From positions 23,498,001-23,562,000 of the forward strand of contig CM114275.1 in the NCBI GenBank assembly GCA_050084515.1: 64,000 nt of DNA, written 5' to 3'. Shown here in pieces: positions 46,850 to 58,749 of the stretch. Made by a program: the position numbers and the translations under genes. The notes under the pieces were generated by a model that was given only the letters and a program-made list of their open reading frames with translations, searched no databases and was not told the origin of the DNA. Position 1 is the first letter of the stretch, and the number at the start of each line of letters is the position of its first letter. The stretch is from Blasia pusilla (taxonomy: Eukaryota > Marchantiophyta > Marchantiopsida > Blasiales).

Positions 46850-47447
46850 CCATGAAATTCAAAAGTGGCTCTGATTGTGGTATGTAGTTGTATCTCACAT
46901 GGAAACTGTTCTCCTTAATCTAAAAGAAAGTCTTAAATGGCTGAATTCTCCCCCAATACAGTTTGAGTCTGCCTCTCACCATTATGAGCCCTTTGGGCTC
47001 TTATGTTTCATGACACCTTGCCCTCCAGGTGCGTTTCCTGTTGCTCGGAGCTGCTTGTGTTTTGATGTATGTTGTGGCTTTCCCACTTTGTCTAGTCATT
47101 TGGGGGCACAGCTTGCTTGAAGAGGAAACATTTTCAGATTCATAAACTTTTTCGCTATCATATTTATGGTCTGCTGTCCTGGCCCCCACTCTCTCCATGA
47201 TTCTGTTGTGTACTACACTCCATTGCTGCTGGGTTCTGCCTACATCTCCCCAACTTCTGCCTTCGTGATAGATGAATTCCCCATATTGGAGTGACATAAT
47301 GTTCATTTGTTTGTTCGTGGTCTTTGTGTGATTTTGCATGTGCTCTCCAGTAGTACTCTAGCTGTGGCAACCTGGTTGAGGATTCTACCTTTGTGGGTCG
47401 GAGACTTGCACTCAAACCCTTCTCTCTTCAGTCTCATAACACAGCAA
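46850..47447. other. Intergenic, no gene seen
   Basis: Nothing recognised on either strand. Composition is moderately balanced, possibly remnant transcribed flank of RPS18. Confidence 0.4.
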
Positions 47448-47479
47448 CATTCCTATGCCTCTGGAGAGGCATAGGAATG
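47448..47479. repeat. Perfect hairpin, 14-bp arms, 4-base loop
   Basis: CATTCCTATGCCTC (47448-47461), loop TGGA, then GAGGCATAGGAATG (47466-47479). The arms are fully complementary and isolated, with no T tract or coding context. Confidence 0.9.
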
Positions 47480-48324
47480 CTCCCCTAAAAACTCAGCAGG
47501 TGAGGGTAGTTGTACTCAATCACGATAGTTGTTCTCTCAGAGCTTGGTAAGAACGCAAAAGCATGTGTCAAAGAAGGTTGCATTTGTTTTAGTGTATGCT
47601 TTCTTATGCCCCTTTCCTCGGGTACCCCCAGTAACAAACTAACCACTTCTACGAGGAGTGGCCATAGTCAAGAGTCCAAGAAGATTACACAACAGAAAAC
47701 TCAGAATGATGTTGGGTACTATATCATGACTACTGTCATGCGACTATTTGACACTGAAAGGGCAGAAATGTGAATGGAGATAAATTGAATAATAATCAAA
47801 AGCATCAATATGCAATCTGTAAATGAAAACGTGTACATGCAATTAATCACTTTGGAATTGTGCATAGGCCATTCTTCACATTAGTAAGGGGCCCATGCTA
47901 TGCACGGATGAAACAAGGTCGTGTGGAAGAAAATAATTTTTATTAAAATTAGTTCAATCTCTATATTCTCTTATACATTATCTTACGGGCGCAGTCACCT
48001 TTTTTATTTGAATGTCCATCGAAGCATAAGAAAACATATTTGATCAAATTTATTCCATTTCAATAATCATTTATACATTATCTTTCGGGTGTAATCATCT
48101 TGTTTATTTGGATGTCCACCATCGGCAATGTGGATGGAACATCTGTATTTTTATTCTACACAATATTATAAACAATTTATCATGAGAAGATATGGAAGTA
48201 GACAATTAGATATCAATCTTTTGTAAAGTTTGATTTTGATATTTATTAATAATCATAATAAAAATTGGTCTAATAGGGAATTGAAATCTACGTAAATCAA
48301 ATGGAAAATTGAATTTTGATACAA

Positions 48325-49175
48325 TCAATGGAATGTATGGAATACAGACGTGATCTCAAATATTTTTTCAATGATAATTTCAGCGTCGATGCAATGTCTC
48401 ATAAATCCACGAAAAATCACCAATCTTGTCCGTTTGCTTGTCCATGTGATCCATTCACGTTTCGCAAGAGCATGATTGGTGCACCAATCTTCAAAAACAC
48501 AAACATGCGGAAGATGTCCAGAAGGCAAACATGTGTTATAGAATCCAGTTGGGTAGATATGATTCATCCCCTCATTCGGAATAGAATCGACGCTTCGGTA
48601 AATATGCTCTTGTACACAATATTTAATGAATTAGTCAGAAAAGGTAATAGTAGTATTAAAACTTCTCAAAAACATAATTATAGAGGTACCAAGGAGAGAA
48701 GTAGAAAGGATTACCTCTCCAGGAAATCGAGACATAATGTCTGCATTTTTGTCGTCAACATCTTTATTTCTTAGAATCAAAATAGCCGTATCTCTTAAGA
48801 AATCAATGTCATGGAATCGGCTAGGAAAATTGCCATAGATCAATTCAATAAGACCACATATCTTGTTACTATTAGAAGATAATATAAAGTCTTCTCCCAA
48901 ATGAGGATGCAAAGGTATACGACCCTCTCCCACTTCCAATAACCAATCAGCAAAAGCTTGTTATTCATCACGCAAATGACCATCCAACCTTCGAACTCGT
49001 ATGTTTGTTTTCAATTTCATGACCTTTACACTAGACCAAAGAGATGATCTCTTTATGGTGGCTCGGATGATTTACGCTCGATCCCCGTGACCGAACAACA
49101 TGTAACACTTGACGAAAATCACCACCAAATTTTCACAATACTTGGAAGTTCAGCATGTAGAGAAAACTTGAGGAG
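48325..49175 (-). pseudogene. Helitron PIF1-type helicase, C-terminal part
   Basis: FGGDFRQVLHVVRS (about 49120-49155) is the helicase motif before the NMRL region. ADWLLEVGEGRIPLHPHLG, LILRNKDVDDKNADIMSRFPGE and YPTGFYNTCLPSGHLPH follow, then TSKRTRLVI, all in order as in Helitron PIF1 helicases. Walker A and B motifs are absent, so the segment between Rep and 49175 is deleted. Several stops and frameshifts are present. Confidence 0.82.
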
Positions 49176-49279
49176 ACGCCAACATGCCTTTGAAGAAGAT
49201 ATATATCTGGAAAAATAAGAATTCCAAGTATTCAAGTAAGGAGAATGAAAATCATGTTTGAGAAATAGAATATAATGCA

Positions 49280-50704
49280 TCACATCAATGAAGTAGCAAA
49301 ATCATATGTGGCATCAAGATATGACGTTGTCTCATCAACAACGTCAATTGCATTGGATGTGTCGATTTCCTTTGACAACTTAAATGACACCGCATGAGAC
49401 CCCTTATAAACATATTTGTATAAGTATTTGATAGTTGACACACTACTCGTGATTTCAAGATTAATGTGATAATTGAAGAGGGTGCATAACATAGGATTAA
49501 AAGGCACAATCCAACGATTATGCAATGAATGTTGGCTCTTAATTATCGCCCTCCCATTATCCAATCTACAAAAACACAGTAACAAATCATGAATATGCCT
49601 TCCAATATTACATAAACATCGTATGCTCGACATTAATAAAGAGAAGTCAAGATTATAGGATCCTTATCTATGATAGATCGGATAACCATCTTCTGTCTCT
49701 ATAGTATTGGCCGCAAAAGCCTTAGGATAGCCTTTTGTACATTTTTTTTGTTTCCTTATCCATACATGGCACATTTGGATTTAATGGGCCATATGGCCCA
49801 TGAACCATGCAATTAGCAACAGTAGAATAAAACCTTGGATGGGTAGATTGATCAGGGATTTCTGCTGAAATAATATGATCATAATCATAAGTGATACGTG
49901 GTTTATCCTCGTGTCCTAATGTAATAAGAACGTGCACATGCGGCAAACCTCTTTTTTGGAATTCGACCACATGGATGCATCCAACAACTCGTCCCAATAT
50001 CTTCTTCTTGATGATAAGTCTTAACAACTCCTTCTTTTTCTTCTCAAAAACCCTCACGACCAAATCTGGTCGATCCGCAGCTGATGGACCAAGTAGTAAG
50101 GCTGATGTAATCTCCTCCCACTTTGGATTGCATGTCATGGTCAAAAAGTAGTCTGGCTTTCCCAGATGTCTTACAATTGCCATTGCATCTTGATATAATT
50201 GATGCATGTGACGTGGCCCTCCAATAAAAGAAGAAGGTAATGTAATGCGTCTCCCAAACCTCTGACTATCCACATCATGTCGATGGATGGCATCCTTTAC
50301 ATCCTGATATAATTCAGCCCTCAACTCCTTCTGATTTAAGTGCACCCATGATAATTGTTGCACCTCTACAATGGCATAGAGGTCAACCATATACTCTTGA
50401 GTAAGTCGACCAAACCGCAATAAGCGAATGTCATCTTCGCCTCCAATCCGCGTTTGAAGTCCAAAACATGCAAATTGCAAGGCCGTAACACTCTTTGTTT
50501 TTCATTTCTCAATAATGTCACCATCAACTCTACCCTCATCCATCCAATCTTCTGAAGGTTCCTTGTGTCTCTTCTCATGAATAAGCTAGCCCAATCGTTG
50601 GGATTCTCTGTGGCCTTCAATCCTCTTAAACGGTATTCCAAGATGCCAACCTGCTTCACCATAGATAAATAGCAGAATAAAATATAGTGGAATATATGCT
50701 TCAT
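49280..50704 (-). pseudogene. Helitron Rep (HUH endonuclease) domain
   Basis: The frame at 49722-50480 carries FGRRITLPSSFIGGPRHMHQ, YQDAMAIVRHLGKPDYF, TCNPKWEEI and the HUH box FQKRGLPHVHVL. At 49280-49633 come NRWIVPFNPMLCTLFNYHIN and the two-tyrosine region IKYLYKYVYKG. These are the parts used for rolling-circle cleavage and joining. The region before 50480 (LEYRLRGLKATENPNDWASLF) is in another frame, so at least two frameshifts exist. Confidence 0.88.
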
Positions 50705-50749
50705 TGAGGTCTAATATACGTTTCACTCCTCCTCCATGTAGTCGTACAA

Positions 50750-52180
50750 TTATATCACGATGGTCAACATGTTCACTACCATCGTCCGGAAAATAGCCGC
50801 AACCTTCGTTGCAGCTGGTAAGTTATAATGCTTAGCATCGAGACCTCTCTTAATTGCCTTGAGGATGATCGGCATATTAAGGTTAGTTGATTCTGATACC
50901 ATATGAAAAAAGATCTTCACATATGGGTTGTATTCATGTAACATGTCTTGTAGCCCTCTCAAAATATCTACATTAAGATCAGAAGATCTAGACATAACTC
51001 TTCCGCGATTCGCTAATTCATTTGTAGTATCATGGATGTAGAGTTGAGTAAATTGGGGATGATCCCCTATATGAGGATGTAAGGGTCCAATAGAATGATA
51101 GATCCCGCCTTGGACCCTAAAGTGTCAAGTGCCACCGATTTGTTCATTTACATGCACTCCAATAGATTCAAGGTGAAGCGTAGAATTGTAAGCTCTAGCA
51201 TGTGCAAGAAAATGAAGACTTTTAGGACCAACACCTGAAATCAAGGATTTCACGAATGGAGGAGACGATTTCAAGAGGGATAAATTTATTCTCCCATGGC
51301 CACAACACATGCCATATGGCGAATCACTAAACTTTGTACCTTTGACCATTTCACATTTCTAATGTAAAGCATGACATGATGGGCATATCTCTGTCATAGA
51401 ACCCATTGTATGACGACCGTTGATACGATTCAAAATCCTCTGCAATCGCAACTTCCTAATATCACTTTCTTGGAAATTCGGTCTTCTTGCAAGATTAAGT
51501 AATGTATTTGATCTTACAACCCTATCCAGAACAGACGACGGAGGAATTCTAGAACTATTTGGTATAGTGGCACTTTGTGGAGAAGACACAGGATCTACTC
51601 TTGACCTTATTTCATCCTCGAGATAGGGAAGAGTCGAAGAATTCTCCACTGATTCATATTGAATCAGTGGAAGAGAGTTGGGTAACTCAACTTCAGGTAT
51701 TATGTAAGTAGTTGGCCCGGTCGTGGATATATTCTCGATAACTTCATGGAGGGTGCTGAAGGTTGTACATGGTAAGTCTCGTCTTGGTGATATATTAATT
51801 TGTGGATGGAAGATAAGCTTCTTGATTTTCTTGTACCATTCCTCTATCCTCATTGAAAGGTCTGAGGAAAAATCAACATTAGAATACAGCTTACATACAA
51901 AAAAAAAAAAAAAGAAAAGAATGGGAGAGTTTGAGTGAGGATGTAAGACGTTAGATATATACCTTATGTATTGACTACCAATAGCCATAACCTCTTCATT
52001 TGGAATAGTTGAAATACTTTGAACTACCAAAGCATTCTCAACTTGATCATGAAGCGCTTTCCTTCTTTTTCTAAACTCTCGATAATAACATTTTTTTTTC
52101 TTTGAAGGCTTCCCTTTTATCTGCACGAACAACACATTTTTGTTTTTAGGCTTCACCAGGTAGAACCTTCCGAAAGTCAC
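50750..52180 (-). pseudogene. Helitron N-terminal region with zinc-binding motif
   Basis: One frame (start offsets 52180, 51349 and 50995 are multiples of three apart) contains MTEICPSCHALH, YGMCCGHGRINL and ARAYNSTLHLESIGVHVNEQ, then VQGGIYHSIGPLHPH and LYIHDTTNELANRGRVM. This is the usual Helitron N-terminal order. A TAG at 51359-51361 stands where Trp is usual after CHALH. Another stop lies near 51120. Confidence 0.8.
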
Positions 52181-52680
52181 CTACCGTCGACAAGATTCAA
52201 TGGAATCGGAAGTTTGAAACACCAAGTGAATGTTAAGAACACCGAAATTTAAACAAAAGCCAAGATTATGTAGCATAAATTTGGACATGGTAAATGTTCT
52301 CCGATGTCGTGAACTTACGTTGGAGATGTTTCAAGAAGGATTTCCTCTTCAACTTATGTCTGTTGTGCTAAAATTTCCTTGCGACGGGCACATCTTTTTT
52401 CGTTGTGCATTTGCACGCATCAATCTTCGAAATTCACGCAAATCTGTAGGGTTTGATGGAACAGGAAGTTTGTGAAAAAAATGGGGCATTACAAAATTAA
52501 AGTATAAATAAGGGTTATCGTGGAAATGGAAATAAGGCAAATAAGAAAGATGCTTACATTGGAGATGTGTTCTTCGATGCTTCAATTTTGATCTTCGAAA
52601 TCTGTTGCGAAATTGGTAAATTTGTGATAACACGTAGTGGCCGTCTCTCTAGGTTCAGTAATAATCTGCGGCACTCGCCA

Positions 52681-54147
52681 TCTACATCACACACCGGAAA
52701 TCAAAGAATTAAACTTGAGCAGAGAAATGAAGTGAAATAAAAAGATAAATAATAATTATAAAAGGGTATGAAAAATATTGAACGTTTAAAAAAGCACGAA
52801 AGAAATAACTAAAACATTTAGATGCGAGACGAAAAATGAAGAAGAGACATTAGTAGAAGGCCCTAATTTTTCGTAATAAATTATTTCACAATAATTTTAA
52901 AAACAAAATAATTACAAAGAAAATACTAAAAAAATCAATTTTAAAAAAGAAGGACATTGGTCCAAAAGAATGGGGAAAATCCAGAGGAAGGTAAAGTGTT
53001 GTATTTTTTCATAATAATTTTTAAAATGAAAAAATTACAAAGAAAATACTTAAGGAAGGAAGGGGTAATTTTTTTAAATATATATTTTTTCCTTGGTTCG
53101 GGCTACCCATGTTTGGTAGCCCAAACCTCCGCCTAACCTAAATCTCCTCCCCAAAACTAAACGCCGTATCTACCATTGTTGTCGGATTTGACGGCCTAGA
53201 AGCAAAGCATCCCATCTAACGGCCATAGTTCCAGGCTTGAGGGCCGTCAGATTTAAGATTAGACGGCCCAAAAATAGCGCCGCCCAAGTCCACTAATCCC
53301 CACGCCCCTCCCCCCTACCCATGTCTCCTTGCCCCACTTCTTTCATTTCGTATTGCTACGGCCAAACAGCGGCTAGGTCTGAGAGCGGAGTGGCTACGGC
53401 GGAGGGGATGCCGTTGAAGTCTTGGTTCTCCAGTCGCGACTTGAGAGTGGTGCCCGGGGGTTAAGCTTGAACACACGGGGCCTGATCTGGAGGTCAAAGT
53501 TTGAACACACGGCTCCAGGGGCGCTCGAGCACCCAAAGACACTCGAGTTTGTTTTTTTGAGAGCTTGTGTCCACTCTTTTGTGCCTACCTGGGGACTCTT
53601 CTCCTCTCTTCGTGCAATTTCTACCTATAATTTCATGCCTGGTTGCTATTCGGGCTTTGCCTCTGGAACATCGTTCCTAGCTCAATTTCTTGTTCTCTTT
53701 CGTGCTCACATTCATACTCTCTGGCTCTTATCAAAGCTTTGATGTTCGAAGCAAAGAGGCTGGCCTGATTTGGCTCTGGCCGCCCAGATTTTTATGAACC
53801 CACCCTAATGTTTGAAGCAGAGAGGCTTCACTTGTAAACTTGTCTGTCCGCTCCCTAATCGATCGATTCCTGGCAGATCCGGCTCTCGTTGAACAACACC
53901 TTGGGGTCTCTATTGGTACAACCCGCTTGCTTTTTTCACAGGTCATTTATTTCAGGCCACTATTGCGCTACTCGATGTATGCATGGCTACACTTTGGAGT
54001 CCCAAAACCGCGGCTTTGAGAAATAGTCTAGTTTGCGGCCCAAGGCGGGGAGGGTGCGTATAAGGGTTGCATTCTATCTACACATTGTAGAAAATTAGAA
54101 GCCCAAGAATTTGTAGAACAATACTTGAGTTGAGTACTATAGAGAAG
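52681..54147. other. Intergenic, no gene seen
   Basis: AT-rich to about 53100, then GC-rich to about 53600. Overlapping open frames at 53315-53742 show no domain. The 5' end of the Helitron may lie in the first part. Confidence 0.45.
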
Positions 54148-54560
54148 CAGATTGTCGCGCCCCTACTCTCCTTGAACGTCAATCTTTAGTGTTGCAGAAG
54201 CGTACGTTTAGTAGGTCATGATCTCATTGCCGATCTGCACCCAAACACGCACTCTCGTTAGTCGGGTCTGGGCCAACCAGCGTTCCAACCCACCGAGTTC
54301 TCAACTCGGCGTCTCATCAAGCTCAACCTTCCTTAGTTCCTAGTTTTCAAAACATGGCAAGTCCTTCAAGACTTGGAACAGACTTCCTGGTTAGTCCAGG
54401 GATCTGAAACGGCACCCGCGCGCCTAGCGATCCCAACTGTTCAACGGTCCTCGTGTGAGTTCCAAACCGAGACCCAAGTAATTGAGTCGCGGGATGAAAT
54501 CCAAGAGGGATGTCTAAAATCACCTCAATAGATTTGGTGCAGGTTTTCCAACCCAACTTT

Positions 54561-55561
54561 CGCGACCCTCATGACCAAACAAGTGCCAAGCGGAACATCG
54601 GAACATTAGCGGGCTCACGCTAAGATGGTTTGCACGTTAGAGTTGTCTCAAAGAGGAGACAAGAGACGAGACGCGAGCGAGGAGTCGCGTTTCAGGTGTT
54701 ATGGTCGCGACTGAGAAACCTGGACCAAACGTGGAATGAGACTTGAAAGAAGTCGAGTCTAGGAAGAGGGTTGCCAAAGGAAAGATCCGGGTGTGGAACG
54801 CCACTAGCGTTTGAGAGTTTCCGACTGTATTTATGGCCATAACTTTTAGCACCGAGATGCGTTTGGAGCAAATAAGGGTGCGTTGGAAAGATCCTATGGA
54901 GAGCCGGTCCAAATGCACTAAAGATCGCTACAAACGCATAAGCAGCAGCCGAGATATGACCCAAAAACGATTGTAAGTGGAGTCGGGTTGAGGGCCACAA
55001 TGAAGGGCCCGACCCTCTTTTCCCAAAGGGGAGGGGTTATTGGAGAACCCCAGAAGTACTAGTAAGGGGGAAGGTCTCCGAGAGTGCTTGGAACCCAAAC
55101 CCCACTTTGGGCGCCGCGGGGCGGCTCAAGGGCATGGAACGGAACGCGAGTTTGGGGGTTGGGTTGGAAAACCTGCACCAAGTCCATTGAGGCGATTTTA
55201 GACATCCCTCTTGGATTCCACCCCGCGACTCAATTACTTGGGTCTCGGTTCGGAACTCACCCGAGGACCGTTGAACAGTTGGGATCGCTAGGCGCGCAAG
55301 TGTCGTTTCATTTCCTTGGACTAACCAGAAAGTCTGTTCCAAGTCTTGAAGGACTTGCCATGTGTTGGAAGCTAGGAACTAAGGAAGGTTGAGCTTGATG
55401 AGACGCCGAGTTGAGGACTCGGTGGGTTGGAACGCCGGTTGGCCAAACCCGACTAACGAGAGTGCGTGTTTGGATGCAGATCGGCGATGAGTTCGTGACC
55501 TACTGAACGCACGCTTCCGCAACACTAAAGATTGACGTTCAAGGAGAGTAGGGGCGCGACA
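54561..55561 (+). mobile_element. 5' LTR of the nested gypsy element
   Basis: About 1.0 kb, starting near CGCGACCCTCATGACC (the expected leading TGT is altered) and ending GGGGCGCGACA just before the primer binding site. It is the same family as the outer LTR, in opposite orientation, so two long inverted repeats result. Confidence 0.82.
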
Positions 55562-55563
55562 AG

Positions 55564-55575
55564 TGGTATCAGAGC
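55564..55575 (+). other. Primer binding site for initiator tRNA-Met
   Basis: TGGTATCAGAGC, two bases after the LTR end. It is the standard plant LTR-retrotransposon PBS complementary to the 3' end of initiator tRNA-Met, and it fixes the LTR boundary and plus orientation. Confidence 0.93.
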
Positions 55576-55710
55576 TAATCCTTGGTGAGCGAGAACTTGG
55601 GGTCGTAGGATCAGCCGGACGCTTGGGAAATTTCAAGGTAGCGGCTAGACTCGGACGCTCGAGGAGGGACGCAAGAAACGAGGAGGAGATCTGAGTGAGT
55701 TGGCTTGGAA

Positions 55711-56830
55711 ATGGCGATCGAGGGAGAACAACCCAAGAAGCGCCGAATCAAGCGACGTGAACCAAGAGAGGAACCAATGCCGGACCGTGAAGCTATAGAG
55801 GAGACGGAGACTCCCGAAGAGCTGAACGCCAATCATGAGGACGTTCCAGAGGCGACTCCTTCCGCGGGGCCAGTGGGCCCAAACTCAGGGGAACAGACCG
55901 AGTCGAGCCAGACGTTGGACTTGTTGAATGTGTTGGTGGAGCAAATGTCCCAGCAAAGCAAGTGGATTGCAGAGTTAGAGGCCACTCGAAACCCGGGTGC
56001 GGGCAAAAGCTCGCAAGATTTAACCCGCCACGCCATTTCTTGGAGTGGGCGCGCGTGGAAAGTGAAGGATTTCCTTACGGAACTAGAATCTGACTTGAGG
56101 CGCAGAGGGTCGCTTTGAAAGCGAGGACAAGGTGACGGTAGCCGTTACTTTCTGAAGGATCATGCTCTACAATGGTGGGCTGACTCAACGAGAGGAATAT
56201 CGGCGGAGTCACCCGAGTTGGGAGGAGTTCAAGGAGTTGATTGGGGATCGGTTCACTCCGAGTACCAAGGGTTGCGCGACACGGTGGAATGCGTGCGGAT
56301 GCGGCAGAGTGGTTCCTTAAGCGCGTATGTGAGGGAGTTTAGTGCGAAACTGACTTCTAGTCCAAAGATGGATGAACACACGAAGAAGGCTATCTTCATT
56401 AGTGGACTCAAGCCGAGCGCTGAAAAGGCCCTTTACCGAATGCCGGCGTTAGAGAGGCGTCGCGGACCTTCTGAAGCTAGCGGAGCGGATTGGGGACGAT
56501 AAGGTCCAAACCCAGAAACCCTTCGAGCCAAAAGTTTTTTCGAAGAAGTCGAAAAATAAGGAAGCGTTCAAAAGATGCTGGAGTGGGGGCCAGCACGAAC
56601 TAGGAGAGTCGTCTGCCCCGGCAGCAAAACGAGTGGAACTTCATGCGAAACCGAAAGCAGGAGAACACTCAAAGTCAGGGAACGGCAAGGTCGTATGCTA
56701 CAATTGTGGCGAACCGGGGCACCTGTTGAAAGGGTGTTCGAAACCGAAGGTTAGTAATGGGAGTATGATTGCGTTTGCTGCTAAGCATCTGTTGGCGGGC
56801 GATCTTGACCCGGGTCGCGACCCTCATTAA
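55711..56830 (+). pseudogene. Gypsy gag, truncated after the zinc knuckle
   Basis: Begins MAIEGEQPKKRR, charged. The retrotransposon-gag core follows in pieces: DHALQWWAD, WEEFKELIGDRFTP, MRQSGSLSAYVREFSAKL and SGLKPSAEKALYRMP. The knuckle CYNCGEPGHLLKGC (about 56697) has spacing C-x2-C-x4-H-x4-C. At least three frameshifts (near 56110, 56220 and 56490) break it. Protease and everything after are absent; about 15 bases resembling the LTR start (TCGCGACCCTCAT, 56816) end it, suggesting a large internal deletion. Confidence 0.85.
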
Positions 56831-56867
56831 TTGAGGGCCATATATCTTGCCGATATATGGCCCTCAA
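56831..56867. repeat. Perfect hairpin, 16-bp arms, 5-base loop
   Basis: TTGAGGGCCATATATC, loop TTGCC, then GATATATGGCCCTCAA. It sits exactly at the junction between the nested gag fragment and the outer minus-strand LTR. Confidence 0.92.
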
Positions 56868-57300
56868 CCCGACTCCACTTACAGTAATTTCGGGGTTGTT
56901 TCTCAGCCGTTGCTTATGCGTTTGCAGAGATCTTTGGTGCGTTTGAACCAGCTTTCTACAAGATTTCCAACGCACCTTATTTAATCCAAACGCATCTCGG
57001 AGCTAAAAGTTATGGTTAAAAATACAGTCGGAAACTCTCAAACGCTAGTGGCGTTCCAAATCCAAATTCTTCGTTTTGGCAACCCACTTTCTAGACTCGA
57101 CTTCTTTCAAGTCTCATTCCGCGTTTGGTCTAGGTTTCTCGGTCGCGACCACAACCTCTGAAACGCGAAGCATCGCTCACGTCTCGTCTCTTGTCTCCTC
57201 TTCGAGACTACTCCAACGCGCAAACCATCTTAGCGTGAGCCCGCTAATGTTCCGATGTTCCGCTTGGCACTCGTTTGGTTATGAGGGTCGCGACACAGAT

Positions 57301-58565
57301 TGTAATATCATTAAAATACACAGGTCTCCACAAAAACATTAGACCCAATAGCTGTACATATTCAATTTAGCCTTACATATTGTCAACTCTACTGATTCTT
57401 TGTAAGCTCGTGTCTTCCTAGCTACCAGGGTCAGAGGACTATATTGTGGGTCAGAGGACTATATTGACATTCACTACCACACCTTTTCCCTTCGGACATT
57501 TTGAGGCAACTTCTGTGTCGCCTCTGAGCAATGGTTGGGGTAGGGCGTCTTCTGATGCTTCCTCACAGATTCTCCCTCGATCGAGCACACTGTTTTGTTG
57601 TTGCGCCTTCTAGTAGTGTAAGGAGGAGTCCCATGGACCTCTAAGTTGATATCTTTATCAAGGCCTCTATTGGATTTGGGATGTAATCCCTGTTTGATAA
57701 TGCAGGTTGTTCCGAGGCTTTGAGGGAGTCTTTGATTGCACCTTCAAAGCCTGGAGTGTGCACAAGCATGAGTCTCTCTCCCCAAGGGGGACTATTACGG
57801 AAGTGGGACCTCTTCCACTTACTCAACCGCATGCAATCTTCTTGCGATATTGATGACCACTTGGAACTCTCCAATGGCTGGGAATCTGCTAACTTGACAC
57901 CGTAATGCTTTTTCGACGATGTGATCTTCGCTTCACTCTTCCCCTTCCCTTGGGTTGATTTCTTTACTGTGATTCTGGTTGCCATTAGTTCTTGTTTGCA
58001 CCTTTGGTGAGAATTGTTGCAGGAGGCAGGAGTTGAAGCTGACCTTGGAGCACGTCTTGGAGCATAAGGCAACCTGGGATAGTGAGGAGAGTTGAGGAGC
58101 TGGAGCTGAATCTGGAGCAACGTTTTCTCAGACCTTGAGTACTTGCAGTGCAAGAGGAGCGGAAGAAATTTAGTTGCTTTGCTTGAGAAGTAGAATTCTA
58201 GGATCCCGATAGTTTTGCAACAGAGTAGAGCTCTGAGAGCTTTGATCTCTCTTAAAGATAGCAGAATCGAGCACTTTTCGAGTACCTATTACACTCAAGC
58301 TGTCATATACAATAGAGCTTTTGAGAATCAATAGAGCTCAGATTGTTAAGAGATGTCTTAAAGAGGCAGCAGAGCAACAACTTGTGTACATATATTTTTT
58401 CACATGAATGGAACAACAAAGCAAAAATGAAACATGTCGCACCCTTGTGTAAATGAACGCATGCAAGAGTTGACCTCAGAGTAATGGGATAAACTGTGCA
58501 CAATGGAGATACTAACACTTATGCAATCAATAAATTCGTTGTTGACCAAGTTCATAAACCCTAAA
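57301..58565 (-). other. Intergenic with one unassigned 170-codon frame
   Basis: A minus-strand open frame at 57641-58153 is Ser/Lys-rich with a block PPWGERLMLVHTPGFEGAI. I do not recognise a family. It could be a gag-like relic or chance. No other support for a gene here. Confidence 0.3.
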
Positions 58566-58569
58566 GCTG

Positions 58570-58690
58570 ACAGAATTGAGTCTCAGATCAACGGATATCC
58601 CTAATCAACCAAATCCTAAGTGTCGCAACAGAACTGAGTCTCAGATCAACGGATATCCCTGGTTGACCAAATCCTAAATGTCGCAAGGAT
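58570..58690 (+). repeat. Tandem duplication of about 60 bp
   Basis: The unit 'gagtctcagatcaacggata' through 'aaatcctaa.tgtcgcaa' occurs twice in succession, starting at about 58578 and 58637, with only a few differences. Confidence 0.9.
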
Positions 58691-58749
58691 ATATTTTGAA
58701 AACGTAAAAAAAATACTGGGAGAATACGGCACCGCATACTTATGACCCA

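Larger units (their letters stand above)
47881..52680 (-). mobile_element. Decayed autonomous Helitron (Rep-helicase)
   Basis: Coding remains of a RepHel protein run down the minus strand. The 3' end is at 47881: minus-strand CCGTGCATAGCATGGG, a palindromic stem, then CCCCTTACTAA before a host T. CTAA satisfies the CTRR rule. This stem resembles the end of the small Helitron at 7670, suggesting it or a relative could have mobilised that one. The 5' TC end beyond 52680 was not located. Coding parts are listed separately. Confidence 0.85.
54153..57295 (-). mobile_element. Gypsy solo LTR with TSD CAGAT, split by a nested element
   Basis: The outer ends are TGTCGCGCCCC at 54153 and GGGTCGCGACA ending at 57295. 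CAGAT flanks both sides (54148-54152 and 57296-57300). The left arm (54153-54560) is the reverse complement of the distal LTR part. The right arm (about 56868-57295) is the reverse complement of the proximal LTR part. Together they make one minus-strand LTR, with some middle sequence missing, into which a plus-strand LTR-PBS-gag fragment has been inserted. Confidence 0.82.
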
